From positions 4,797,001 to 4,861,000 of the forward strand of contig JAULSR010000001.1 in assembly GCA_030512295.1 (NCBI GenBank): a DNA stretch of 64,000 nt, written 5' to 3'. This DNA comes from Bombardia bombarda (lineage: Eukaryota; Ascomycota; Sordariomycetes; Sordariales; Lasiosphaeriaceae). The translations under genes and the position numbers were made by a program. Positions within the stretch are counted from its first letter, which is position 1. Each line of letters starts with the position of its first letter. The notes under the pieces were generated by a model. The model was given only the letters and a program-made list of their open reading frames with translations, did no database searches and was not told the DNA's origin. This document shows positions 22,801-34,730 of the stretch, piece after piece.

Positions 22801-25800
22801 GCATCATACTGGAGATATGGGGCACTTCTCGGGGATCGGAGGTGAGGCAGACTGCAACTAAGACGCTTGGCTGCCTGTACAGTAGAATCCCCCACGCTGG
22901 ACATGTATCGGAGCGGACAGGATACGCACTTGCAGTCCCTTGCAGACCTGTCCAAGGCTTCAGGCCCGACTTTCAATGTCTCAGTTAAAAGTCGAATATG
23001 TGGTGTATAAGAAGCGGTCAATGAGCCACCAGGCCCCTAACACATATGCTTGGTATAGTAGCCTAGGTAGTAAGCATATGACTACATCATATGTCGGGAG
23101 TATCCATCCCAGTACTCTGTACAGGATCGGGAAAATATAAAGAAATAGACATCGTGGTAGGACATTAGATAGGCGCCTCCGACATCGTTACACTTCCATG
23201 GGAGTGCGTGTAAAAGCCTGCTTGCTCCTGTTGCTATTCGTGGAATAGACGAGGTGCGATCCGTTACAAATGTGGCGCCTTGTTGCCAACAGCGCTTCCC
23301 GGAGATCAAGGAGGATCGGACGAGACGATCCGGGGTTCGCAGAATCAATAAGCCAGGGATGCAGTCGCAAAGATGCTGTTCCTGTCGGATAAAGAAAAAT
23401 AGACTAAAGACTTGCTTGCTGTGTAGAAAGACATTGTCTTGTGGGGCTGCAGCAAAAAGTTCATACATACGGATATCTGATGTCTTTGATGAGAGAGCAA
23501 GCATGGACGCCACTCGGACAAGTGCAGCCTGCAACATCTGATTGTCCATGAACCCAACGGTGTGGTCGAAGAAAGCCTGAAAACGTAATGGGTGTAGTTA
23601 CTGTTTGTCCAAAAGGGCCGAATATGAAGGATACTCTGGAAGTCAATGTAATAAGAAAAACTAACAAACGCCCTGAGGATCGTTGATGTTAGATTCACAG
23701 GCAATAACTCGTCGGTCAGAGGCGGCCTTGATGCTAGTCTAGTGACTGGGTATCCGTTCTGGTGGCACGACATCTGTGGAAAGGGGTGCAAGCATTATCC
23801 CGACATTTGCTCGCTTCCTTATTGGCCTCGGCACCCCATTAGCTTGGTCTTAACGCTTGCTGCTGTCCGGTATTCTCCGTATCTCGAGCCAAAGTATGAT
23901 GGCCTTTGCTTGCCAGCATGGTGACATGTTGTGGTCAGTTGGGCTCTCGAGGCGAGAGCGACCTAGCTTGATTGCAAGGGCCAAGGAAGGGCTCGTGAAA
24001 GTCGGAAGGAGCCGCGGAAAATAAGACGACGACATGGTTGCTAGCGCTGCTCAAACAAACCAAAGCGAGTGCATTTTACGAGGGGGTGGGCGGAGAAAAC
24101 ATGGAACCAACCCGAGTCGGTTATGACGACCGGCCGGTGAGGATCAACCCCTTGCTCAGCTGTGTGCTATCCGCAGCGTCGAGAGAGTGGTTGTGAGGTT
24201 TATTCGCGAGCCACCGTCTCAGGCAAAAATCCGATGGATTCAACGTTGAGATTTTGAGAAAATAAATAAAGAATAGGAACTTGACTGGGAACGATGCGGA
24301 AGGGGGTCAAAAAAAGCAAAGAGCATGGGGAAGGTTGCAGGGTTCATTGCGGGCACGGGAAGCACGACAAATGGAAAGATTGGCAGACGCTCGCGGGTCA
24401 GTCCGCCTTTCTCCCCTGGAGATCTCCACAGCCGCCCGGGTTCCCAGGCAATGAAATCAGATTGGCAGGAACTACCTACCTACAGTACGGAGCCGTGAAG
24501 TGGTCGTTCTTTCCACGTAGGGACGATACTTCTTCGTCGTTTCCCATCAGATGGAAATACAACTCAAAAGCCAAAATTCCCTGCATTCAGCGTCCCCCGC
24601 AACCAGTCACGGCAGTGTGTGTTAGTGTCATGTACTTGTCGATCAACATACCTTATAAGTTAGATCATGCATAACTTCCGTTTGCGGCATTCTTGGGAGG
24701 TAAGTCAAAGTGAAGTTCGCAGATCGGCCTCGGCTTAGGACGGTGAAGACTGCCGAAATGTGTGTGAAGGTCGGGGATATCATTGGCCCAGAAGTTTACG
24801 TGAGAAAAAAAAAACTCGAAGATACAATACGAACAGGACAACCGCCAATTACATAAACTCGAGGTGACCTCTCAGCCTCCTTAAAGCTCTACACTACGTA
24901 CCTACCTAGAATACTAACCTAGGTAACTTAGGTAAGGTACCGCCTACCAAAAACCCCTTCAATTTGTGTTGATCGCCAACAGGACGTATATTTGACGTGC
25001 GCTGATGAATTCATCACTTCACCTCCTTTTTTAGTTCAAGCAGGCGGTAAGCCAACGTAGAACAAAAATAGGAATGTTGCCTTGCAGCATGGTAGCCAAG
25101 AAAAATAACTATAATAAAGGGATGATGCAACTTTCTCGTGGCGTGGTATCAACGAGTGCACCGAGAAACGCGGAGTTGCACCCGTCCTCCGCCCGCAAAT
25201 AGCGGTGATGGATTAACGATGGATTGAATTCATATGCCCTGCAGTAGTTGTAGTTATAGTTCTAGGCTTTTCATCCTTCACGCCTAGAGATGTCCGTATG
25301 TATATGCTATGTACAGTGCAGATCTTTCCCGCTTGCCACTAAGCTGCTTACCTTAAGGTAGTTATTTCTTTTTACCTTAGAATAGGTGGGCATAGAGTTT
25401 TGACAGATGACTGGCGGACGTGACCGTCAAGCCGCCTTAGTTGCCGTCTGTTCACTTCTGGTGTAGGCATAGAAGCCCTTCCGGGTTCAATGCGATCTTG
25501 GCCATGCCGCCACCCCCAGACCTACAGTCAGCAGTGTCCACCGTTATTATTACCAACTTAGATCATCGGATCTCATCATCTCAGCAAGGTGAATCTCCAA
25601 CTTCAGATTCACATTGCCAACGAGTAATAACCCTGATCCTTGTCGATCGGGCTTCAGTGGCACAGCGCCGCTCCCAAACACCCCACAAAGTTTCACGACA
25701 CCATATTTGGCCTCTGTTGTTGTTATGAAGGCTCAGGAAGGATGCAGGAACGAGGGGCAAGTTTGGTCAGGTCGAGAAAACCAGGCATTGGCGAAGCACG

Positions 25801-28725
25801 ACAAGGAAGGTGCGAGTCAAGATGGCATGAAAAAACCTGGAACTTTCCAGCCTTCGTGCCTTCCTAACCATTCTTTTCGGCGACGGGAGCGGGCGAGGGG
25901 AGTGACCTTGATTGCTTGGCTGCAAGTGTGCAGTCGCTGTCGTCCAATTTGAACAGTGGCCGTCAGGTCACAGGACAACGGACCATGACCGGCCTACTCT
26001 TGACCCTCCCTAGACCCTCCATCTACAGATTAAGGCTGCGACCTGAGTTCGATCACGCCTGTCAGATCCAATAGGAGGGGCAGCCCACATGCCATCTGGA
26101 CATTCGACAAATCCGAAGCCGGAACGGTGGCCGTTCTTGATCGCTCTCTTTGGACCACCGTGCCTCTCAAGGTTGCTTCGGTGCCTCGAGCCGTGCCCGT
26201 CACCTACACTCGCGTACCTGACAAAAGTGCGGTCAAGGCGGAAGGGAACCACACATGCTACTCCATGCAGCCATTTCTTTCTTTCATGCTCTGCTTGCAA
26301 GCTGACCACCTACCTACCTGCTTGGTGCTGTTGTCGATAATAATTCGCCTCTCTGGCGGTCGGGACGACAACCCACACTCCTCTGGGTATGACCAACCTG
26401 TCCCGGTTAGTCTTGCGGGTCGATATTTACCCAAGTACCTTAGCCTCTCGGGCTATTTTGCACTAACTGCGCACCACCGATTGTTGTGGACAGGTCCACT
26501 TGACTAGTTCGATAGTTGAGCGTTTCTTTGCGTGCGATGCGCGTGTGGGCGCTCCCTCTTACACACGTTTCCCGTGGCTACATATCCGTATGTACATACT
26601 CCGTGCAGGATAGTGTACTTGGTACGAGTACAGTATACGGTATTAAGGTAAGGTATGCAGGGTCAGCCACATGGTATTTCACGAGGACAGGCAGTCTGTA
26701 CATACCTCCGAGTTAGGTTGGGCGGTGAAACCGAGACATCGATATGAGTGTGGCGGTCGTGTGGGTGCTTGTTTGGAGACGCGGACGATGGCCGATCACG
26801 CCGTACGCTTGCACCATTTTCAGGCTCAAGCTTGATCTTTTCAGATGCCTCTCGATTCCCATTCCGCGATATCATCATCGCCCCACGTCACCTGTACGGG
26901 TGAATGTGACGGCATTAGAAACCCTGCTTAACTGTGTGTGGGGGTTGAGGATTAAGAGCACTCGAGGTTGCGTCAATGTCAAGCGCTTCACTGACGGCAG
27001 GCTCCAGCGTCTGCCCGTCCCGTCTATCATAAGGTCCAGGATCTACAATAATACCATTACCAGGCATTTGGAGGACCAAAAAAACACAACCAGCACACCA
27101 CAGCAGATGATGGCAGCGCAGCGAAGAGTTGCATTAACCAGCTGAATGGTGGACGCACTTACATGCATGCACTACGTGCCCAGACTAAAGACTGCCAATG
27201 GCTCCACTCAGCACAGTCGCCCAAACAGACGGCATGGATGATTGAGCATGGACCTGCAATAGTCCACTGCAGTGCAGTTTCTTTGCATTTGTGGCCGTCA
27301 CCTAATAACAGCGCCCGCCTGTCGCTCTATCCCCAATTCAGGGGTTGGCACCAAAAAGAAAAACCGCACACAACTTGCGATGCTTGCAAGGTCTCGCAAT
27401 GCGTGGACCAAGAGCCGGCCTCGCATGTCGTATGCGGTAGTGTTCGTTATCGACACAAATGAATGAGACACGAATGGAGGGGGGGAAAAGAGGCAAGCGC
27501 GCTGCCAATGCCATCGAAAGCCGACGGCTGCGCATATTTTCCAAGGACCTCCTCCTGGTTAGCGGCCGCCACACCAGTCCCACTCTCACGATTAGCGATT
27601 CCACCGGGCCATGGTGTTCCAAGGGGGTCAAGGGTCTCTGGTACCTGAGCTGGGTCCGCCGCTGATGGAACACATGCACTTTTCCGGACTTTGCTGCATG
27701 CCATAGTACAGTAGGTACTGTCGCTGTACTTGTCTGTACGTTCCCATCATCTGAAACCGTATCACCAAGGTTTTGTTGCTGTAATATACAAAACGGAGCA
27801 CGGTCACCGGGAAGGTTCGGACGAGCTGTCAAGGCGAGGCCGGCACAGGGAGACCAGGAAGATCGGAATCGCGAGAAACAAGATCTTCAACACGTCGAGG
27901 TCGAGGATGAAGTTGAGTTAGAGAAGGAAAGTCGGGGTTCAGGGTCGATGCCGCGGCACCGAGGACAAGGACACCATTAACACCGTTGCTGTATGGCTTC
28001 TCAGTAGTTCCGCCATTGGCGTGCCGAGAGCGAGACTGGCAACCTGCCTGATGGGCTCAGTTGCTGTCCCGAAGATTGCCGGGGAGGGCTCTCCATGCAA
28101 TTAATCGTGAGGCGGCAGCTCCCTGGCAGGGGAGCTGGTCTGTTAGCATAACCCCTTGCCGGGAGCCCCTGGGTACTTGTCCCAAATCTCCAGGTTTCTT
28201 TGATTTCTTACTGTTTTAAGTACAAACTAACTAACCAGTAGTGGTTTTTGATGCTCTTAGCCCAGCTGGCGCAAGCTGCCCACACGGTCCATTAGGTAGT
28301 GGGCTCTTTTTTTTGGGGATTAATCTCCTTCCAAACCTCACCCGGTTTGCGCGCCCACTCTTTTTCTTATTAGGTTAGGTGCTGCCCTTCCTCGCCCTCA
28401 TGAGTTCTTCCCGGGTCCTGCAGGTTATCTTCTCAGTTCAACACACCGTGTGAACGGTGTTGGTGGTTGGATCCAGCTCTGTGGTTGTTGTTTGCGAGGG
28501 CGGCTCGAATCTCCACACCACACCTTCGCCAAAGAAAGAGGGCATCGTGCTATTCGACACCTTCGTCCTTCACAATGCACGGCCTTAATGCTTAGTTAAT
28601 ACGCTTCGACTCCCACTAGAAGTTACCGACATCGATCCGCCTCGCCTTGTCTTGTTTCTCCCGTGTCACTCTCAGGCACCGCACGGCATTCCCCGCCAGT
28701 GCCAGCGCCAGCACCAGCGCCGGCC
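19871..28725. other. Long gene-poor region
   Basis: Nearly 9 kb without a coding region I can support. Composition returns to mixed GC after about 20 kb. It contains a C/T-rich stretch near 20120-20180, a short duplicated AGTTGTCGACGAGG at about 21791-21818, and scattered palindromic ACCTACCTAGGTAGGT-like words (for example 24900-24945) that are common in Sordariomycete intergenic DNA. Open frames up to about 200 codons (for example 22395-23021 minus) lack domain-like composition, and adjacent splice signals do not extend them. The last 300 bp are the probable 5' UTR/promoter of the PH-domain gene. No terminal repeats, transposase motifs or tRNAs were seen. Confidence 0.45.
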
Positions 28726-30888
28726 ATGGAGGGAATTTTGTGTATACCTCCAGAACGGGGTACTATCCTCGGGAGAGCTGTGTGGAAGGTGCGAAGCCTA
28801 TGTTACAACATTTGGAAGTGATTGTCAGTCTCTGATACGTCGTTAGCCTCGATACGTTGTTGTGGGTGGCGCGCAGCGAGACCAGCAGGCACAGGCACAA
28901 AGCACGCTCAGTCGCATACAAACCAGCCGTAGCTCTACCTTCAGAGGGCTGCTGAGGGCATCCCCGGACGCTATATTTCTCTCCATCTACAAATCAAAGG
29001 TGAGCTCATCAAGTCATGTCAACACACCCGCAACCACCCTCATCTTATAGTGCTCATGTTCCTGACCTTTTCAACGCACCAGGAGGACTGGGAGCCAATA
29101 CAACAACACGCAATCGGCACAATTACGGATTGCCGGGTGCAGATGCTTTCGCATCGCAAACAAGGCCCCGTATTACCAACCCTAGTCATCAATGTCGTCC
29201 CAGATCCAGCGACAGACAAGTTGCGGAAGCGACGTTCGAGCAGAACGGCTGGCCTCACAGCGACCAAGGAGACCGCACCCACGACCATGTGGTTTCGCCC
29301 AGGTGACGAGGAGCACTCCCTCCAGGACTGGGCGCGCTTCATCCAGCAGTTTATCCAACCTAACGTGCCAGACACAGGGCCCATAAGTCCGTTAACCCCC
29401 GCTTCGCCAACTTTCACCAACCCCTTTGCACCTCGCTCAAGAGAGCCAAGCGATATGCAGCACAGACCGAGCAGCGGGAATCCCAATCTACGACCTGCCT
29501 TTTACAGCAAGAACTCGGGTCAGACGCAGGCGAGCCGTGAGCGGCCCATGACATATTCCGAGTCGCAGAGCTTGCGCTCAAAACCAAGCGACCTCTCTTC
29601 CTATGCAAGCTCCATGAACCCCTCGCACATGGGCTTCCAGAACTATACCACCATGTACCCCGCCGACCTCCCATCGCCGGCCGCCACCATCGGAGAATAC
29701 CAGGGCGAATTCATCGAAGGCTGGACGTCTGCGCAAGGGAGGGCATCGACACTCGGTTCGCCCGTCAGGGGTCGGGATAGCATTGGCTCGCAGATACCTC
29801 CCCCGATCCAACAGTCGATGGAGCCCGGATCGCCTCTGTTGCCGCGCGAATCGATTCTGGACCGGGCTTTTCAGCTGCGCTGCATACCGGGCTCCGAACG
29901 CGAAGTACCGGGAGAAGAAAAACTCAGTTCCTTGGCTCGTTTCGACGCATTAATGCGTGAGGCGGATGAGACAAGAAGGAGGCGCGAAGCGGCGGAGGCT
30001 AGGGTGCTGGCAACCACGAGATCGGAGGCTATGGCAGCCGCAGCTGCAGATCATGCCGCTCTGAAGAGTGGATGGGACTTGGATGATGAATCGGACTCGG
30101 ACTTGGACTCCGGGGAACCAAGCTTCGACGAACGGGACGAAAACAGCGAATCCGAAGGCGGCCCCGAAAGTCGCTTCGCAATCCCCCCGACAACTGGACG
30201 AGCTCTGGGCTATATTGCGGGGCGACAGGAAGCGGTGGAAGGGCCCCAGCAACCTTCGCGAGCGCGCTCCCATAGCGCGCGGTACCCTCAAGGCTCCCAG
30301 CAGGAGGCCTTGGCATTATCACACAGTGGGTCTTCTCATAGCATGCGGCCACAAACTGGCTATAAGAACCGAAATAGGCCCGGGTTTGCTCAGAGAACAT
30401 ACAGTCAGCCGCACCTAGGGGGCATGATGGCGTCTCTTACGAGCGCTACCCGCCATACCCAGCCGTCGTCGAGCACTATCATGGAGGTTCCGGCAAACTC
30501 GACGGAGAGGTCGTCTGAGGACGGAGCTCCGGCAGCTGAGACGGCGCAGGCGGCACCAAGGTTGCACCGCAGCTTGACTGAGAGTCGGGTGTCGACATCG
30601 AGCACCAAGCGCCTCAGTTTCACAGAGTTTACGAAGCGCCTCAGTAGCACCAGCAGCCTGTTACTGGTACAGTCCAACGCTAGCGGCAGCAGTACTCGTG
30701 GCACAAACAGCGATAACGACGCACAACACCATCACCATCTTAACCCTAGAGCGCCACCCTCCCAGCAGCAGCAACAGTCCCTACCACAGCCAGGTGGCGG
30801 TGACCGCGACCAGGAATACTGGGAGAAGCGATGCGGCTGGCGAGGCAGCGTGGGTGTATTTGGGAGTGCTGAGGGTGGCTTCCTCTGA
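28726..30888 (+). CDS. PH-domain-like protein of unknown function
   Basis: Three exons: 28726-28788, 28847-28999, 29083-30888, all phase 0 with GTGCGA/GTGAGC donors and TTAG/CCAG acceptors. The product is 673 aa. Splicing joins GRAVWK to PRYVVVGG, the typical first strands of a PH domain. The domain continues through FLSIYKSK, EDWEPIQQHAIGTITDCRVQM and TTMWFRPGDEEHSLQDWARFIQQFI, whose Trp in the last helix is the most conserved PH residue. After about residue 150 the protein is mostly low-complexity: Ser/Pro-rich, an Arg/Glu coiled-coil-like stretch (FDALMREADETRRRREAAEARV), an acidic DDESDSDLDSGEPSFDE patch, His and Gln runs. Fungal proteins of this layout are usually uncharacterised; membrane or phosphoinositide binding is an inference from the fold only. 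The start is the first ATG that yields a spliced PH domain. Confidence 0.8.
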
Positions 30889-33800
30889 AGAAGACCTGTT
30901 TTACCCTCCAGCAAATGATTTTCTGGACTTGCACATTTTTCATGACATTTATTCTTTTCTTTCATGTCTATGCATTTGCATTTTGTACAATCCTTTCTTC
31001 ATTCAGCATGTTGCGGGATACGAAGCGTTTTTGACGAGCATTCACGCTCCCCCTTTTCATATTTTCAAGCCCTGCATCACCATCACTCATCAGCAATCTC
31101 GCCCGGCAACCAACCACACTCTTTAATCTTTGTTCCGACCTTGTGTACCAATACCCCATAATCTTCTCACCCCTTTTGCTACAACAGACCGCCATAACGA
31201 AGAAACAAACAAACAAACAAATAACGAACCGTCTTTTATCGACATCTTTACTATCTTCATCGACATCTCACCATTCCACATAAGCTGCCGTGGATTGTCA
31301 CTTTTGCTGCCCATTACGATGAGTCTACCAACAACCTACAACCGCTAACAACCACCTTGAACAAAAACAACAACACTCACCGATGCAACCCCCGATTTCT
31401 GAACGACATGATCATGACTTCGATATCAGATTTACTGTTATGCAATCAACATAAGCACAAGTGGGGGCGGGGCGAAGGGGCATCTGGCGTTTATATCCTT
31501 TTTATCTTAATTGTTTCCCTTTCTTCCCATCGTCATGTGGTGATGATGATGAAAGGTTGTGAATGAATCAGGGGGGGGAGGTTAAATGAATGAAGTAATG
31601 GTGTCATCTATTAACGACTCGTGTATGTATTGGTGTGTGTGCGTGTCTGTGTGTATGTGTATGTGTCTATGGTATGCATGTGAGTGGATTAGGGTTGGCA
31701 TATTGTTCGCTGGCTAGGTATGTCTGTTAGGTACACAAGTGTTTCTACCAAGATAGTCGAACGAGCCATGATAATACATGTTGTTTTTGCATAGTTGTAT
31801 ATGGTAGTTATATCCCCTCTATTCATCATGTATGCCTCAGCTTCCTCTTTCCCATGGTCTTGTGTATTCTAATGTTGCTATTGCTAACTTTTCACACGAG
31901 ATCAGTTCAAAGGCTATTGCTTAGCTACTCATGCTGTCCAGGCTGGAGTCGTATCATGAAATTGAGTTCCTGAAACGGCTCTCCAACCTCTCATCGTGTG
32001 CTGGCGTCCACATGGGGTAGAGACACGTGAACGTGTAGAGCAATGTGTGGTGTATGCAGGCCCGTTGGTGGTGGCTGGATCTGCATATGACAGATAAAGT
32101 TACACACTTACCTTCCGGACTTAGTTCTCGGAAGTGATAGTTCCCATCATGTAGTGAGACCGAGACGCTTTAGCAAACGGTCATGCATGGCCTTATTTAC
32201 TTCAACTGGTGAGCAAACTCTCTCTATACCGCATACAACGTGCTCCAAGCATGGTAGGTCGCAGTGCTCGTGGGACTCTCCAAAGTGCTCGGTCCGATAG
32301 GATCGGAAACTGCTGCCATTAGCTGTTGATGACCCTCTTCTGTCTTTCTCAGTATTGTTGTTTATTCAAGTCTTTAGCCTTGAGGCCGAGCTAGGATTCG
32401 GGCTGTCGAACTGTTTGACTTAACTGAAATGAGTTAACCACATCGTTATCGTGTATGCTAGCATGGTTGACTGGGGGCCATGCATACCAAGCCCGCAGGA
32501 TGTGTGATTCATCACCAAGCAGCTTCACCGCTACAAGACGTGATTTGGCAGCATCTGTTTGCATGATGTGGAGAAGAAGGAAAAAGATCTGCTCTGTAGT
32601 CCAAAGACTGATAACGTGTCTCTGTGGTGAATGTATGGTTGTTGACTTTCTCGTTGTGAGCAATACTGCTGCATTCAACATTACATATTGAACAAACAAC
32701 GTGGGGTGCTCGAATCCGCCGACTGGCTGGTTTGATACCTAGGAAAAAAAGGAAAGAAAAGATTGAAATGCAGACCCGTTGAGAAAAGGTAGTGATTGAA
32801 GGCAGACGGTGAAAGAGCCTCAGAACCAGCGGTCTGATCACATGGTTCAATACGACGTCCCATATCGAGGAAAAGGGCCCGATGGGGAACCCGTCGGTAG
32901 GGCGCCCCCGCTTCCAAAGTTGCATCATGGTTCCTGGAAGGGCTGATGGTGCCTCTAATTGGCCTGCCGTGGCTGAAAAAACGGAGCTGAAACATAAAAC
33001 TAAGGTAAGTACCTACATGCGGTATATGTGAGGAGCAAGTACCGAGCCGCCGAATCACAAACTCTCCTTCTCAACACAGGCAATTTTGTGTGGTCTGATA
33101 TTGGCATTTCCAACCCTTTTCATGTTGGGTCACGCCTTCCGTTTGTAATCCAGAAACAACCATAGTAGGTAATGAGTCACGCAAATGGCGTGCCCAAGGA
33201 ACCTACCTTAGTCGGCAAGGTCGGATCTCACCAGGAACGGAAGCTACGGCTGTAGGGAGCCTGGAAGGCTAGAAACCAGGAAGGCGCGAGGACGGCGCTG
33301 ACTTTCAAGAAGCAGGCCGAGGCAGGGGCGAACGATAATGGTTGGCTCTTTCCATCAACTTATCGGACTTTGGCCAAAATTTTCGCACGCAAGGGTCTTT
33401 TCTTCAGAATTCTGACAGGAAGGTGAGCCAGTGGGTGAGCACCGAGAGAAAAAGCCACCATGCAGGTTTGCTGTAACCCCCAAGACACCAATGCATGAAC
33501 GCATGGGAAAAGGGGAATGCCAATGCTGTTACCCGGTCCTCTGGAATGGAGAGACATACGGGCGACCGATGGGGTAGTAGCGAGGCAGCGAGGGGAGCAT
33601 CAAGATTGGCTGGCGACTTTTTGTTCGAGGTTGGCGGTCAAGCTATCTCGGCGTGTCATGGTTCGACCCGTTGCTTTTTCACCCACGTCCTCTTCTGAAT
33701 CACCCCACGTCGTCCAAGACTTGGAAAAGGCACACACACGCACGCACGCACGCACGCACGCACGCAGGGGTGGGCTGTCACTGTCAGGCATGGCGGGGAA

Positions 33801-34222
33801 GCAGACGGGTTCGTAGAAGCCAAAAGTCGAAGCCACCTAGTGCTCCTCGACAAGTAGGTTGGATATCAGTGAGGAGAGGGGGGTCAGGGGGGATGGGTTT
33901 CGTCCGTTGACAAGATTGTTGAATTATTACGAGCCATCCGGTCCCCTTCTCCACCACCAGCTGCCTACTTGGCTGTTTGCCCATTTACTTTCTGATTATC
34001 AACACAACAAACACTACCCTTGGGGGAAGAAGAAGCTAGCACGACATTGCTCTTATACCTACACCGACTTGGATTTAACCCAGAGTGTACTCCCGAGAAC
34101 AACATCACTCTTATCCTACCTGACCTATCACTACTTGCACTTCCTCGGAAACTATTCGACACTAACTATCACCATCCTTACCGAGTATCTTCAACGACAT
34201 CTCACCCAGATCCCAGCTCTTC
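30889..34222. other. Long intergenic region
   Basis: 3.3 kb with no gene supported. It starts with the T/C-rich 3' flank of the PH-domain gene, contains GT/TATG-rich simple sequence near 31620-31680, and has a CACG tandem repeat at 33731-33767. Confidence 0.5.
33731..33767. repeat. (CACG)n microsatellite
   Basis: About eight uninterrupted CACG tetranucleotide units after a CACACA lead-in. It is simple-sequence DNA with no gene-related role evident. Confidence 0.85.
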
Positions 34223-34333
34223 ATGGCGCTAACCTGTAGCGACTCGGCTGGACGAATTAGAGGTGCTTCGACCGCATGGTCACGCAGCGATCCCCCCTCT
34301 CCTCCACCAAACCCGCCCCCCAGCCCATCATGA
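34223..34333 (+). CDS. Possible short ORF (36 codons) behind a 5'UTR-like leader
   Basis: A pyrimidine/A-rich leader of about 250 bp resembling fungal 5' UTRs leads to TCTTCATGG and a 36-codon frame beginning MALTCSDSAGRIRG and ending in a Pro/Ser run (SDPPSPPPNPPPSPS) before TGA. No family is recognised and no continuation by splicing is convincing. It may be a remnant of a longer gene, a small protein, or chance. Confidence 0.2.
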   Translation: MALTCSDSAGRIRGASTAWSRSDPPSPPPNPPPSPS

Positions 34334-34730
34334 GATGTGTCTCGGTGGTATTATGAATGAGCACGTGGATGAAATAGCTAAGGCTCGAAAGCTCGAATCC
34401 ATGGTTATAGCTCCATCATCTGACTAATTATGCAGGCTCAACTTGTTGATGTCGACAATTTTCTGCACTAATCTCACGACTACCAGCCTTACGACCATAT
34501 CTGTGGAAGGGTCAACATATTATATGTAGTAGACGAGTGTCGAACCTCATGGGCGGTGGTGGAAAAGTTATTTCGGGGTTTTATTAATGGGCATCAAACC
34601 CATGAGAATCATTATCAGGGAATCAATCGGATGGCACTTGCGCGTGGGCGGATCGGGCTTCTTCTTTAACCCTGACATTCTCGAGGGCTATTCTCGCTGT
34701 ACTTGATTTCCCTTCTCACCAAAAGTACAA

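Noticed and set aside
22395..23021. 208-codon minus-strand open frame
   Set aside because: Ser/Pro/Leu/Cys composition without domain, no splice context, lies in the gene-poor region.
26040..26060. GTTCGA word resembling a tRNA B box
   Set aside because: No matching A box, acceptor stem or cloverleaf could be formed around it.
33731..33767. Regular tandem units considered as a CRISPR-like array
   Set aside because: Four-base repeats without spacers; plain microsatellite, and the genome is eukaryotic.
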